Below are positions 48,879-59,300 of a stretch of DNA of 64,000 nt, one piece after another. The notes below the pieces were generated by a model. It was not told where the DNA came from. It searched no databases and was given only the letters and a program-made list of their open reading frames with translations. The stretch is from Tritrichomonas musculus (lineage: Eukaryota > Parabasalia > Tritrichomonadida > Tritrichomonadidae). A program made the position numbers and the translations under genes. The DNA lies in the NCBI GenBank assembly GCA_039105265.1, contig JAPFFF010000049.1:761001-825000 (forward strand). Direction: 5' to 3'. The first letter of the stretch is position 1; each line of letters opens with the position of its first letter.

Positions 48879-49868
48879 TTACTGGTTGAATCTTATAAAT
48901 TCAATACTTCCTTCTCGAGTATTCACCAAAACAAAATCATGATTCTTCATTCGATTATATTGTCTCCACAAATCTTCAAATTCAACTGGCATAACAACTT
49001 GTTGATATATGTAATTCAACTTCTGCCTTGAGAATCCATTGAAAATAAAGAATGAAGTACAATTATTCTTATAATCTGTTGGAATCGCTTTGAAGAATTG
49101 AAAATTCACATAAACGATTGAATGTTTGTGTCGTAATTGAGTTATATAATTTATGAAGTAAGCAGATTTTAACAACTTAGATTTAATGAAGTCTTCACAC
49201 AGAATTATTGTATTTAATGCCACATGTGGTTTACCAAGTTTATCGATATTAAGGAATTGAAACATTTTCTGTAATTTATCTTCGTTAATTGTAATCCTCC
49301 CAACAGAGGAATAAGCCCCTTTGGGGCCTAGACCTGCTGCGCAGGTATATTTAATATATAATTCCTTCCATAAATCCAATTCTTTTAAATAAGCTTCAGC
49401 ATTTGTGTCGGAAACAACTTTCACAGGTAAATTTATCAATTCGCGTTGAGCTTCAAATGTAGAATCATTTATAACTCCATTCTTGCTAATATACACAATT
49501 TGATGTACATTTGACTCCTTCAATCGAGATATTTGAATTATATCTCTTAATACAATGTGCGATTTACCTTTACCCTGAGCTCCAACAATAATGTTTAGAG
49601 AATTATAATTAGCATAGATTCCAGGACCAATTGGACGAATTGATTCTGACATTATTTTAGATTCATTTTTTTTGTACGCTCGATTCATTTCAAAATCAAT
49701 ATCGAAGGGTTCCTCCGTTCCTCGGAGGCAGCGAGTGCTCGCAGCTTTATTCATGACAGGCTTGATATACTGATGTTCTTCGTAATGTTCAAAATCTATG
49801 TCATCATCATAGTCAGAAGTATCTGAAAAAAATATTGTTTTGTAATCAAATTTGCTGGGTTTTAACAT
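48879..49868 (-). CDS. Packaging ATPase, A-like, with two GC-rich inserts
   Basis: 329 residues; Walker A NIIVGAQGKGKSHIVLRDI and Walker B LNTIILCEDFIKSKLL, followed by YVNFQFFKAIPTDYKN. It aligns along its length with the ATPase at 10480-11301. Two stretches lack counterparts there and are coded by GC-rich palindromes: CAAGLGPKGAYSSVG (49297-49346) and NKAASTRCLRGTEEP (49712-49742), both in frame. The frame is open throughout. N-terminal addition of acidic residues (YDDDIDFEHYEEH). Remnant of an A-like Polinton; downstream of 50014 and 49872 on the same strand. Confidence 0.8.
   Translation of the reverse strand: MLKPSKFDYKTIFFSDTSDYDDDIDFEHYEEHQYIKPVMNKAASTRCLRGTEEPFDIDFEMNRAYKKNESKIMSESIRPIGPGIYANYNSLNIIVGAQGKGKSHIVLRDIIQISRLKESNVHQIVYISKNGVINDSTFEAQRELINLPVKVVSDTNAEAYLKELDLWKELYIKYTCAAGLGPKGAYSSVGRITINEDKLQKMFQFLNIDKLGKPHVALNTIILCEDFIKSKLLKSAYFINYITQLRHKHSIVYVNFQFFKAIPTDYKNNCTSFFIFNGFSRQKLNYIYQQVVMPVEFEDLWRQYNRMKNHDFVLVNTREGSIEFIRFNQ
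49297..49346. repeat. GC-rich palindromic island within ATPase gene
   Basis: Contains GCCCCTTTGGGGC (49315-49327) and ACCTGCTGCGCAGGT (49332-49346), two hairpins in series, preceded by TCCTC/GAGGA arms. It adds about 15 codons without changing the frame. Confidence 0.65.
49712..49742. repeat. GC-rich palindromic island within ATPase gene
   Basis: CCTCCGTTCCTCGGAGG (49712-49728) and GCGAGTGCTCGC (49731-49742), two perfect hairpins. Also read in frame. Confidence 0.65.
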
Positions 49869-49871
49869 TTA

Positions 49872-50003
49872 TTATGAGTAAAGCTTCGAGCGCATCTCCT
49901 CTGTGAGTTTTGAGGGGTCATCTTCTTTGAAAATTGATATCAAAACACATAATTCAATAACATGAACAACCATAATAGTTCCCAAAAGAATTTCAGAAAT
50001 CAT
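49872..50003 (-). CDS. Small single-pass membrane protein, 43 aa
   Basis: ATG at 50003 gives MISEILLGTIMVVHVIELCV and LISIF, one hydrophobic segment of about 20 residues, followed by a charged tail (KEDDPSKLTEEMRSKLYS). Stop just before the ATPase start, 10 bases after the Cys-motif gene ends at 50014. It was not among long reading frames because of its size. A short tail-anchored or single-pass protein is likely. Function unknown. Confidence 0.45.
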   Translation of the reverse strand: MISEILLGTIMVVHVIELCVLISIFKEDDPSKLTEEMRSKLYS

Positions 50004-50013
50004 TTGAATAAAT

Positions 50014-50379
50014 TTAAACACATAATTTAAGTGAAATACCATATCGAACAAGTTGTGCATAAACATCATTGTAACCATATTTCAAATCATTTGATTTACC
50101 ATCTTTTGTGACAAGAATTCGTTGAATTTCTAAATATTTGTTTTTGGAAACACATCCATTACAACCAGAATCTTCATCAATAATAAGTTCAACTTTATCA
50201 GCATGTGTTAGTATTTTAATTAATTCCATCAATGAATTTGAGTGACAAACCAAGTAATTATTTACACGAAGTGGATTCAATTCATAAATTGAAAGAAGTG
50301 TTTCTAAAAATTTGTTCTTGATAAGGATACCTCCAATGCCACTTCCTCCATTTTTCCGACACGCCAAACCAAAAAGCAT
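50014..50379 (-). CDS. Conserved Cys-motif protein, remnant version, 121 aa
   Basis: Contains FLETLLSIYELNPLRVNNYL, VELIIDEDSGCNGCVSKNKY and LKYGYNDVYAQLVRYGISLK, closely matching the gene at 15055-15708 of Polinton A. The first ~25 residues (FGLACRKNGGSGIGGI) are read from a palindromic island and are probably not original. Together with the ATPase downstream it forms a remnant of an A-like element with a different gene order. Confidence 0.65.
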   Translation of the reverse strand: MLFGLACRKNGGSGIGGILIKNKFLETLLSIYELNPLRVNNYLVCHSNSLMELIKILTHADKVELIIDEDSGCNGCVSKNKYLEIQRILVTKDGKSNDLKYGYNDVYAQLVRYGISLKLCV

Positions 50380-50397
50380 TGGAGGAATGGAGGAAGT
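50327..50397. repeat. Compound palindromic island
   Basis: CCTCCAATGC pairs with GCATTGGAGG, and CTTCCTCCATT with AATGGAGGAAG, across a 20-base centre with a CG-rich core. It overlaps the 5' end of the Cys-motif gene. Confidence 0.5.
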
Positions 50398-50498
50398 ATT
50401 GAAAATTTATTTTTATAGAAATTTAATGTAATACTGTGTTTTATTTTATATATATATATTAATTATGCAGAATATATACTTTTTATAAAAAAATATAT
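50398..50498. other. AT-rich spacer
   Basis: AT-rich DNA between the Polinton remnant and the TTAA of the DNA transposon; nothing else seen. Confidence 0.4.
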
Positions 50499-50502
50499 TT
50501 AA

Positions 50503-53125
50503 GGATGTCCTTTCACCGTTTACTATTTTATTTTAACGATTATAATTTCAATGAAAAATAATCGAAAATCATTGAAATTTTAAATGAGAAATAACTCTCT
50601 TTAAAATAAAAATGGAAAATTTTGAATCTTCATAAAAGATTATTTACATATTAAACTATCAATTCTAGGTCCCAATACAATAACTAATGCTTAAAATCGA
50701 TTTGAAAATTAATTAATTATATTATTATTAAGATCTTTTAACATTTGTTTAAAAAGAAATTTAATTCACGGACCTAGATACTCTAAGATAACTTATGATA
50801 TTTTATTTTATATTGTGGTAATCTGTTTAAATTAAAAAGGCAGATAGTTATTTCATTTTGAAAATTTCTCAAAAAAAAAAAACGTTTAAAAATCCTTTGT
50901 AAAGTTGATGTTCTTAGGTTTCCAGACAAAGATTATAAAAAAATAATATAATTAATCAAATTTTTATTAAAATTCTATTCCAAAATGATCATTTCCCATA
51001 TAAAGCAAAATATTATATCAGATTATCAGAATAATAATTCATTATTCCAATTGTTGCTGAAAAATTAAATTTTTTTCCTAAATAATAAATGAAATAAAAT
51101 AATTTAAAAATGCATGATCAAAGGAATTTTCATATATTTTTAGATATTTAAATAAAAAAAATTTGAATGCAAATATTTTTATATAACATGTCATTATTAT
51201 TTTTATTTTTTTAAATTATGGTAAGAATACGGAAAGCAGCTAAAAAATCAATGATGAATGGAAGATTAAATACTCTAATACAATACGCAGATCAATCAAT
51301 TCAAGTAAATATGCAATCTTCTTCTCAATCATCTAGAGAACCTTCCCCAGCTCCAACTTTTCAAAATCAAGGAGTTCAAACAGATAGATATTTAAATTTC
51401 TCAAATATAATTAAATTTGTTTTAGCAACACTTGTTTGTGGTATGACTTTTTCACAAATTAAAGATTTTTGCATTTTAAATGAAACCGAATCATACTCTG
51501 AAAAAGTTTTTTATAAATACCAAGATATTATAACTGACTCAATTATTGAATTAGCTCGTGAATCGACACAAAAATATTCAGAAAATTTGAATGATGATAC
51601 AATTGTTTCAATCGATGGCGCTTGGGACCACAGAAGGCATGGTTCAGCCTGTATTGTTACTATGATTGATATTCAATCACGTAAAATTATTGATTTTTCA
51701 ATTAGACAAAAAAAGAAGCAATTTGTTTTTGGAAATACTGAAGAAGCTTCTAGGAATTTAGAAAAATTAGGAGTGGAAGAAATAGCAGAACGATGGAAAA
51801 ACTCTCAAAAAGTGAAATACTATGTTCATGATAATGATGGAGTTTCTCGCAATGTAATTACTCAATCAGGCTGGAAAATAACAGAGGCATTGGATCCTGG
51901 ACATGCTATTAAATCAATAAAAAATAACTTAGATAATTTTAATAAAAATAATGGAAAACCGTTTAAAGGGTATGGAGAAAGTATATCAAGATATCTAGAA
52001 ATTTTATTTAGAGATGAAACAATAACAAAAGAACAAAGGTTACAATATTATAATAATATTCCAAAACATTACAAAGGAAATCATACGTATTGTCAACATC
52101 CACAAAATATAAAAACAAAAATTTATTCAGGGAAAAATAAAAAATTGTTCTCCAAAAAATTGAAAGAATTTCTAAAGAAAAACGTTCATTATGCAGAAAA
52201 AGTGAATCCTAAAATTCATACCCAAAACAACGAATGTTTTAATCATATTAAAACTAAGTACATTAGAAAAGATATTAAATACTCGACATCTACTGAACTA
52301 AGACTCGCTTTAGCTGTTTTAAATTGGAACGAAGATAATTGGATTGACATGATCTTTAAAAAATTAGATTTGGAACCACTTTGTTCACCTTATTGTGAAT
52401 GTTGGCAAGGAAGACAAATGACTAAGAGAAAGAAAAATCAAAATAGACGAGTTCCTAAGATTCGGAAAGAAATTAATCAAAAAAGAAGGAAAAATTTGAA
52501 GGCAAAAATCATTGCAAACAATAAAGCAAATGGTTATAAGCCAAATGATAAGAATTTTAAATAATTAAAAATTCTTAATTCTTAATTTTATATACTTTTT
52601 ATTTCATAAAAAAATAAAAAAAATTGAATATAAATTGATCGTTTTCTAGTTTTTGAATAGTTTACAGTTATCAAAAATAGTAAAAAAAATATTCAAAAAA
52701 ATGCTAGAACGAGAAGGTTTATTATACTCTTTATATATTTTTTGAAAACTAGACCAAGTATATCTAAAAGTATTCTACTTTTTTTAGGAAAAAAAAAGTA
52801 TTAATGAATCTGAATATTGTGAAATCGCAATTTGTGTTCTGTTTCTCCTATATCTAGTAAGAGTCAGAGAATATAAGCAATATTTTGAAAGGCTTTTTTC
52901 TTCAAATCTATTTTTTAACCTGGAATTTAATATATCAGTGATGATTGGAAAATAATGACAAAGAGGCCTCTGATAATAAATAACTTGACTTTCTGTAATT
53001 CATTTTTTTTGTTGGCGTCTCGTTACTTCGAGCCTTTAAGTTAGCAATTTTATAAAAATGATTACCCTTTAATGGGGAAAAATAAATATAACCACGACGA
53101 TCATTTTATATAGAAAGGTCATCCT
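50503..53125 (+). mobile_element. DNA transposon, Kolobok-like, with TTAA duplication
   Basis: Starts GGATGTCCTTTC and ends with the complement of GGATGACCTTTC (12-bp terminal repeats with one mismatch). TTAA flanks it at 50499-50502 and 53126-53129. A single transposase gene lies at 51218-52564. TTAA target sites are shared by Kolobok and piggyBac; the transposase layout suits Kolobok better. An internal hairpin lies near the left end: AATTTCAATGA (50544-50554) with TCATTGAAATT (50569-50579). Length 2.62 kb. Looks intact at both ends. Confidence 0.7.
51218..52564 (+). CDS. DDE transposase, 448 aa
   Basis: N-terminal basic and Ser-rich linker, helical domain (residues 60-125), then the core: VSIDGAWDHRRHGSACIVTM (Asp133), YYVHDNDGVSRNVI (Asp205/207), DPGHAIKSIKNN (226-237), a His/Cys segment HTYCQHP, and TQNNECFNHIKTKY (Glu339). 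The DDE order with a WD-HRR type strand resembles Kolobok/Mutator-related transposases. A Lys/Arg-rich C-terminal tail (KRKKNQNRRVPKIRKEINQK) probably binds DNA. No THAP or zinc-finger domain is seen at the N-terminus. No stop within; likely a functional-length protein. Host range unknown. Confidence 0.7.
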   Translation: MVRIRKAAKKSMMNGRLNTLIQYADQSIQVNMQSSSQSSREPSPAPTFQNQGVQTDRYLNFSNIIKFVLATLVCGMTFSQIKDFCILNETESYSEKVFYKYQDIITDSIIELARESTQKYSENLNDDTIVSIDGAWDHRRHGSACIVTMIDIQSRKIIDFSIRQKKKQFVFGNTEEASRNLEKLGVEEIAERWKNSQKVKYYVHDNDGVSRNVITQSGWKITEALDPGHAIKSIKNNLDNFNKNNGKPFKGYGESISRYLEILFRDETITKEQRLQYYNNIPKHYKGNHTYCQHPQNIKTKIYSGKNKKLFSKKLKEFLKKNVHYAEKVNPKIHTQNNECFNHIKTKYIRKDIKYSTSTELRLALAVLNWNEDNWIDMIFKKLDLEPLCSPYCECWQGRQMTKRKKNQNRRVPKIRKEINQKRRKNLKAKIIANNKANGYKPNDKNFK

Positions 53126-53376
53126 TAAATTTCTAATTATTTATTATGTTAAAAAACAAGGAACTTGCTCCGCCGTTTATAAAAATATTCTATTTTAATA
53201 AAACAAATAAATGATGAAAACAATAATAATAAAAAGCGGTGAAACAAACAAATAAATAATGAATAAATATCACAGAAAATAAAAAAATAAAATTTAATTA
53301 TAACCATATTGTCTTCAATATTAGAAATATATTTGATTAATTAATATCTCAAAGTTCTCTTTCGGTGGATGCATAA
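52565..53376. other. 3' part of transposon and AT-rich spacer
   Basis: After the transposase stop the remaining ~560 bases of the transposon, then about 250 AT-rich bases before the satellite. No further gene supported. Confidence 0.4.
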
Positions 53377-56300
53377 CCATCCTGGCCTGGCTGAAGGCGG
53401 CATCTGTCGATATAATTGATTGATGATGCCGCCCTCAACCATCCTGGCCTGGCTGAAGGCGGCATCTGTCGATATAATTGATTGATGATGCCGCCCTCAA
53501 CCATCCTGGCCTGGCTGAAGGCGGCATCTGTCGATATAATTAATTGACGATGCCGCCCTCAACCATCCTGGCCTGGCTGAAGGCGGCATCTGTCGATATA
53601 ATTGATTGATGATGCCGCCCTCAACCATCCTGGCCTGGCTGAAGGCGGCATCTGTCGATATAATTGATTGATGATGCCGCCCTCAACCATCCTGGCCTGG
53701 CTGAAGGCGGCATCTGTCGATATAATTGATTGATGATGCCGCCCTCAACCATCCTGGCCTGGCTGAAGGCGGCATCTGTCGATATAATTGATTGATGATG
53801 CCGCCCTCAACCATCCTGGCCTGGCTGAAGGCGGCATCTGTCGATATAATTGATTGATGATGCCGCCCTCAACCATCCTGGCCTGGCTGAAGGCGGCATC
53901 TGTCGATATAATTGATTGATGATGCCGCCCTCAACCATCCTGGCCTGGCTGAAGGCGGCATCTGTCGATATAATTGATTGATGATGCCGCCCTCAACCAT
54001 CCTGGCCTGGCTGAAGGCGGCATCTGTCGATATAATTGATTGATGATGCCGCCCTCAACCATCCTGGCCTGGCTGAAGGCGGCATCTGTCGATATAATTG
54101 ATTGATGATGCCGCCCTCAACCATCCTGGCCTGGCTGAAGGCGGCATCTGTCGATATAATTGATTGACGATGCCGCCCTCAACCATCCTGGCCTGGCTGA
54201 AGGCGGCATCTGTCGATATAATTGATTGATGATGCCGCCCTCAACCATCCTGGCCTGGCTGAAGGCGGCATCTGTCGATATAATTGATTGATGATGCCGC
54301 CCTCAACCATCCTGGCCTGGCTGAAGGCGGCATCTGTCGATATAATTGATTGATGATGCCGCCCTCAACCATCCTGGCCTGGCTGAAGGCGGCATCTGTC
54401 GATATAATTGATTGATGATGCCGCCCTCAACCATCCTGGCCTGGCTGAAGGCGGCATCTGTCGATATAATTGATTGATGATGCCGCCCTCAACCATCCTG
54501 GCCTGGCTGAAGGCGGCATCTGTCGATATAATTGATTGATGATGCCGCCCTCAACCATCCTGGCCTGGCTGAAGGCGGCATCTGTCGATATAATTGATTG
54601 ATGATGCCGCCCTCAACCATCCTGGCCTGGCTGAAGGCGGCATCTGTCGATATAATTGATTGATGATGCCGCCCTCAACCATCCTGGCCTGGCTGAAGGC
54701 GGCATCTGTCGATATAATTGATTGATGATGCCGCCCTCAACCATCCTGGCCTGGCTGAAGGCGGCATCTGTCGATATAATTGATTGATGATGCCGCCCTC
54801 AACCATCCTGGCCTGGCTGAAGGCGGCATCTGTCGATATAATTGATTGATGATGCCGCCCTCAACCATCCTGGCCTGGCTGAAGGCGGCATCTGTCGATA
54901 TAATTGATTGACGATGCCGCCCTCAACCATCCTGGCCTGGCTGAAGGCGGCATCTGTCGATATAATTGATTGATGATGCCGCCCTCAACCATCCTGGCCT
55001 GGCTGAAGGCGGCATCTGTCGATATAATTGATTGATGATGCCGCCCTCAACCATCCTGGCCTGGCTGAAGGCGGCATCTGTCGATATAATTGATTGATGA
55101 TGCCGCCCTCAACCATCCTGGCCTGGCTGAAGGCGGCATCTGTCGATATAATTAATTGACGATGCCGCCCTCAACCATCCTGGCCTGGCTGAAGGCGGCA
55201 TCTGTCGATATAATTGATTGATGATGCCGCCCTCAACCATCCTGGCCTGGCTGAAGGCGGCATCTGTCGATATAATTGATTGATGATGCCGCCCTCAACC
55301 ATCCTGGCCTGGCTGAAGGCGGCATCTGTCGATATAATTGATTGATGATGCCGCCCTCAACCATCCTGGCCTGGCTGAAGGCGGCATCTGTCGATATAAT
55401 TGATTGATGATGCCGCCCTCAACCATCCTGGCCTGGCTGAAGGCGGCATCTGTCGATATAATTGATTGATGATGCCGCCCTCAACCATCCTGGCCTGGCT
55501 GAAGGCGGCATCTGTCGATATAATTGATTGATGATGCCGCCCTCAACCATCCTGGCCTGGCTGAAGGCGGCATCTGTCGATATAATTGATTGATGATGCC
55601 GCCCTCAACCATCCTGGCCTGGCTGAAGGCGGCATCTGTCGATATAATTGATTGACGATGCCGCCCTCAACCATCCTGGCCTGGCTGAAGGCGGCATCTG
55701 TCGATATAATTGATTGATGATGCCGCCCTCAACCATCCTGGCCTGGCTGAAGGCGGCATCTGTCGATATAATTGATTGATGATGCCGCCCTCAACCATCC
55801 TGGCCTGGCTGAAGGCGGCATCTGTCGATATAATTGATTGATGATGCCGCCCTCAACCATCCTGGCCTGGCTGAAGGCGGCATCTGTCGATATAATTAAT
55901 TGACGATGCCGCCCTCAACCATCCTGGCCTGGCTGAAGGCGGCATCTGTCGATATAATTGATTGATGATGCCGCCCTCAACCATCCTGGCCTGGCTGAAG
56001 GCGGCATCTGTCGATATAATTGATTGATGATGCCGCCCTCAACCATCCTGGCCTGGCTGAAGGCGGCATCTGTCGATATAATTGATTGATGATGCCGCCC
56101 TCAACCATCCTGGCCTGGCTGAAGGCGGCATCTGTCGATATAATTGATTGATGATGCCGCCCTCAACCATCCTGGCCTGGCTGAAGGCGGCATCTGTCGA
56201 TATAATTGATTGATGATGCCGCCCTCAACCATCCTGGCCTGGCTGAAGGCGGCATCTGTCGATATAATTGATTGATGATGCCGCCCTCAACCATCCTGGC

Positions 56301-59300
56301 CTGGCTGAAGGCGGCATCTGTCGATATAATTGATTGATGATGCCGCCCTCAACCATCCTGGCCTGGCTGAAGGCGGCATCTGTCGATATAATTAATTGAC
56401 GATGCCGCCCTCAACCATCCTGGCCTGGCTGAAGGCGGCATCTGTCGATATAATTGATTGACGATGCCGCCCTCAACCATCCTGGCCTGGCTGAAGGCGG
56501 CATCTGTCGATATAATTGATTGATGATGCCGCCCTCAACCATCCTGGCCTGGCTGAAGGCGGCATCTGTCGATATAATTGATTGATGATGCCGCCCTCAA
56601 CCATCCTGGCCTGGCTGAAGGCGGCATCTGTCGATATAATTGATTGATGATGCCGCCCTCAACCATCCTGGCCTGGCTGAAGGCGGCATCTGTCGATATA
56701 ATTGATTGATGATGCCGCCCTCAACCATCCTGGCCTGGCTGAAGGCGGCATCTGTCGATATAATTGATTGATGATGCCGCCCTCAACCATCCTGGCCTGG
56801 CTGAAGGCGGCATCTGTCGATATAATTGATTGATGATGCCGCCCTCAACCATCCTGGCCTGGCTGAAGGCGGCATCTGTCGATATAATTGATTGATGATG
56901 CCGCCCTCAACCATCCTGGCCTGGCTGAAGGCGGCATCTGTCGATATAATTGATTGATGATGCCGCCCTCAACCATCCTGGCCTGGCTGAAGGCGGCATC
57001 TGTCGATATAATTGATTGATGATGCCGCCCTCAACCATCCTGGCCTGGCTGAAGGCGGCATCTGTCGATATAATTGATTGATGATGCCGCCCTCAACCAT
57101 CCTGGCCTGGCTGAAGGCGGCATCTGTCGATATAATTGATTGATGATGCCGCCCTCAACCATCCTGGCCTGGCTGAAGGCGGCATCTGTCGATATAATTG
57201 ATTGACGATGCCGCCCTCAACCATCCTGGCCTGGCTGAAGGCGGCATCTGTCGATATAATTGATTGATGATGCCGCCCTCAACCATCCTGGCCTGGCTGA
57301 AGGCGGCATCTGTCGATATAATTGATTGATGATGCCGCCCTCAACCATCCTGGCCTGGCTGAAGGCGGCATCTGTCGATATAATTGATTGATGATGCCGC
57401 CCTCAACCATCCTGGCCTGGCTGAAGGCGGCATCTGTCGATATAATTGATTGATGATGCCGCCCTCAACCATCCTGGCCTGGCTGAAGGCGGCATCTGTC
57501 GATATAATTGATTGATGATGCCGCCCTCAACCATCCTGGCCTGGCTGAAGGCGGCATCTGTCGATATAATTGATTGATGATGCCGCCCTCAACCATCCTG
57601 GCCTGGCTGAAGGCGGCATCTGTCGATATAATTGATTGACGATGCCGCCCTCAACCATCCTGGCCTGGCTGAAGGCGGCATCTGTCGATATAATTGATTG
57701 ATGATGCCGCCCTCAACCATCCTGGCCTGGCTGAAGGCGGCATCTGTCGATATAATTGATTGATGATGCCGCCCTCAACCATCCTGGCCTGGCTGAAGGC
57801 GGCATCTGTCGATATAATTGATTGATGATGCCGCCCTCAACCATCCTGGCCTGGCTGAAGGCGGCATCTGTCGATATAATTGATTGATGATGCCGCCCTC
57901 AACCATCCTGGCCTGGCTGAAGGCGGCATCTGTCGATATAATTGATTGATGATGCCGCCCTCAACCATCCTGGCCTGGCTGAAGGCGGCATCTGTCGATA
58001 TAATTGATTGATGATGCCGCCCTCAACCATCCTGGCCTGGCTGAAGGCGGCATCTGTCGATATAATTGATTGATGATGCCGCCCTCAACCATCCTGGCCT
58101 GGCTGAAGGCGGCATCTGTCGATATAATTGATTGATGATGCCGCCCTCAACCATCCTGGCCTGGCTGAAGGCGGCATCTGTCGATATAATTGATTGATGA
58201 TGCCGCCCTCAACCATCCTGGCCTGGCTGAAGGCGGCATCTGTCGATATAATTGATTGATGATGCCGCCCTCAACCATCCTGGCCTGGCTGAAGGCGGCA
58301 TCTGTCGATATAATTGATTGATGATGCCGCCCTCAACCATCCTGGCCTGGCTGAAGGCGGCATCTGTCGATATAATTGATTGATGATGCCGCCCTCAACC
58401 ATCCTGGCCTGGCTGAAGGCGGCATCTGTCGATATAATTAATTGATGATACCGCCCTCAACCATCCTGGCCTGGCTGAAGGCGGCATCTGTCGATATAAT
58501 TAATTGACGATGCCGCCCTCAACCATCCTGGCCTGGCTGAAGGCGGCATCTGTCGATATAATTAATTGATGATGCCGCCCTCAACCATCCTGGCCTGGCT
58601 GAAGGCGGCATCTGTCGATATAATTAATTGATGATGCCGCCCTCAACCATCCTGGCCTGGCTGAAGGCGGCATCTGTCGATATAATTGATTGACGATGCC
58701 GCCCTCAACCATCCTGGCCTGGCTGAAGGCGGCATCTGTCGATATAATTAATTGACGATGCCGCCCTCAACCATCCTGGCCTGGCTGAAGGCGGCATCTG
58801 TCGATATAATTGATTGACGATGCCGCCCTCAACCATCCTGGCCTGGCTGAAGGCGGCATCTGTCGATATAATTGATTGACGATGCCGCCCTCAACCATCC
58901 TGGCCTGGCTGAAGGCGGCATCTGTCGATATAATTGATTGACGATGCCGCCCTCAACCATCCTGGCCTGGCTGAAGGCGGCATCTGTCGATATAATTGAT
59001 TGACGATGCCGCCCTCAACCATCCTGGCCTGGCTGAAGGCGGCATCTGTCGATATAATTGATTGATGATGCCGCCCTCAACCATCCTGGCCTGGCTGAAG
59101 GCGGCATCTGTCGATATAATTGATTGATGATGCCGCCCTCAACCATCCTGGCCTGGCTGAAGGCGGCATCTGTCGATATAATTGATTGACGATGCCGCCC
59201 TCAACCATCCTGGCCTGGCTGAAGGCGGCATCTGTCGATATAATTGATTGACGATGCCGCCCTCAACCATCCTGGCCTGGCTGAAGGCGGCATCTGTCGA

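Noticed and set aside
49872-50078. 68-aa membrane protein starting at 50078
   Set aside because: Overlaps the Cys-motif gene's end; the start at 50003 gives a non-overlapping 43-aa protein.
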